Assembly (NCBI RefSeq): GCF_001905825.1
Contig: NZ_LIVV01000011.1
Location: forward strand, 297,852-361,851
Origin: Streptomyces sp. CB02009
Lineage (GTDB): Bacteria > Actinomycetota > Actinomycetes > Streptomycetales > Streptomycetaceae
Direction: 5' to 3'
DNA: 64,000 nucleotides
Positions 63,995 through 64,000 of this stretch are shown one piece after another. The notes below the pieces were generated by a model. It was given only the letters and a program-made list of their open reading frames with translations, ran no database searches and was not told the origin of the DNA. Made by a program: the position numbers and the translations under genes. Within the stretch, counting starts at the first letter, position 1, and every line of letters starts with the position of its first letter.

Positions 63995-64000
63995 GTGTCG

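Overview
The window is chromosomal DNA from a high-GC actinomycete, almost certainly a Streptomyces. Codon third positions are almost all G or C, GTG starts and ATGA/GTGA gene overlaps are common, and the marker content fits (HrdA-type sigma factor, dnaG, dgt, ppdK, glyS, znuACB-zur, uppS, recO, a WhiJ-type regulator with DUF397). As far as I recall, the gene order follows the S. coelicolor segment around SCO2463-SCO2510, i.e. core rather than arm DNA. No tRNA, rRNA, CRISPR array, insertion sequence or prophage was seen.

Layout. 1-2.2 kb: end of a heterodimeric ABC exporter pair. 2.3-10.5 kb: TerD-like protein, hrdA, dnaG, an FAD oxidoreductase, dgt and a sirohydrochlorin chelatase. 10.6-18.5 kb: aquaporin, SanA/YdcF-like protein, assimilatory nitrate reductase (nasA), an MMPL exporter and a two-component system. 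18.6-23.7 kb: a CutA/cyclotransferase fusion, a second ABC exporter pair paralogous to the first, and an FMN reductase under a clear SoxR box. 23.7-30.7 kb: a class IV aminotransferase, a beta-helix protein and a small protein sharing a glycine/valine motif, a secreted protein with a class F sortase, a TSUP permease and a ferric-reductase-like flavoprotein. 30.8-35.1 kb: GlnR-type operator and the nitrite reductase operon (FAD protein, nirB, nirD). 35.1-42 kb: TetR/MFS/SDR locus with a duplicated operator, VOC protein, truncated globin, PhoX-like Tat protein and an ArsR-type regulator. 42.2-46.4 kb: ppdK and dusB. 46.4-53.6 kb: two MFS exporters, an MmyB-type regulator, DUF6243, aldo/keto reductase with TetR, and a VC0807-like membrane protein. 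53.6-60.7 kb: glyS, the zinc uptake operon with zur, a YcxB-like protein, uppS and recO. 60.7-64 kb: a WhiJ-type cluster (two small genes, helix-turn-helix gene, DUF397 gene), a frame-disrupted membrane protein gene, an intact relative, and an iron-box-like site at the right edge.

Themes. Nitrogen: nasA (12.2 kb) and nirBD (32 kb) form the nitrate-to-ammonium route. The chelatase at 9.5 kb can supply siroheme, and both nitrate loci have GlnR-like spaced half-sites. Metals: tandem Zur boxes overlap the znuA start and zur lies downstream. Redox: SoxR box with an FMN reductase. Local regulators sit beside their likely targets with visible inverted repeats (35.1, 49.0, 51.0 and 61.3 kb).

The best candidate for something undescribed is the overlapping pair at 24.5-26.7 kb. 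A right-handed beta-helix protein and a small protein with a hydrophobic C-terminus share a gapless 28-residue Asn/Gly/Val motif (15 identities), reminiscent of amyloid-type signalling motifs that pair a sensor with an effector.
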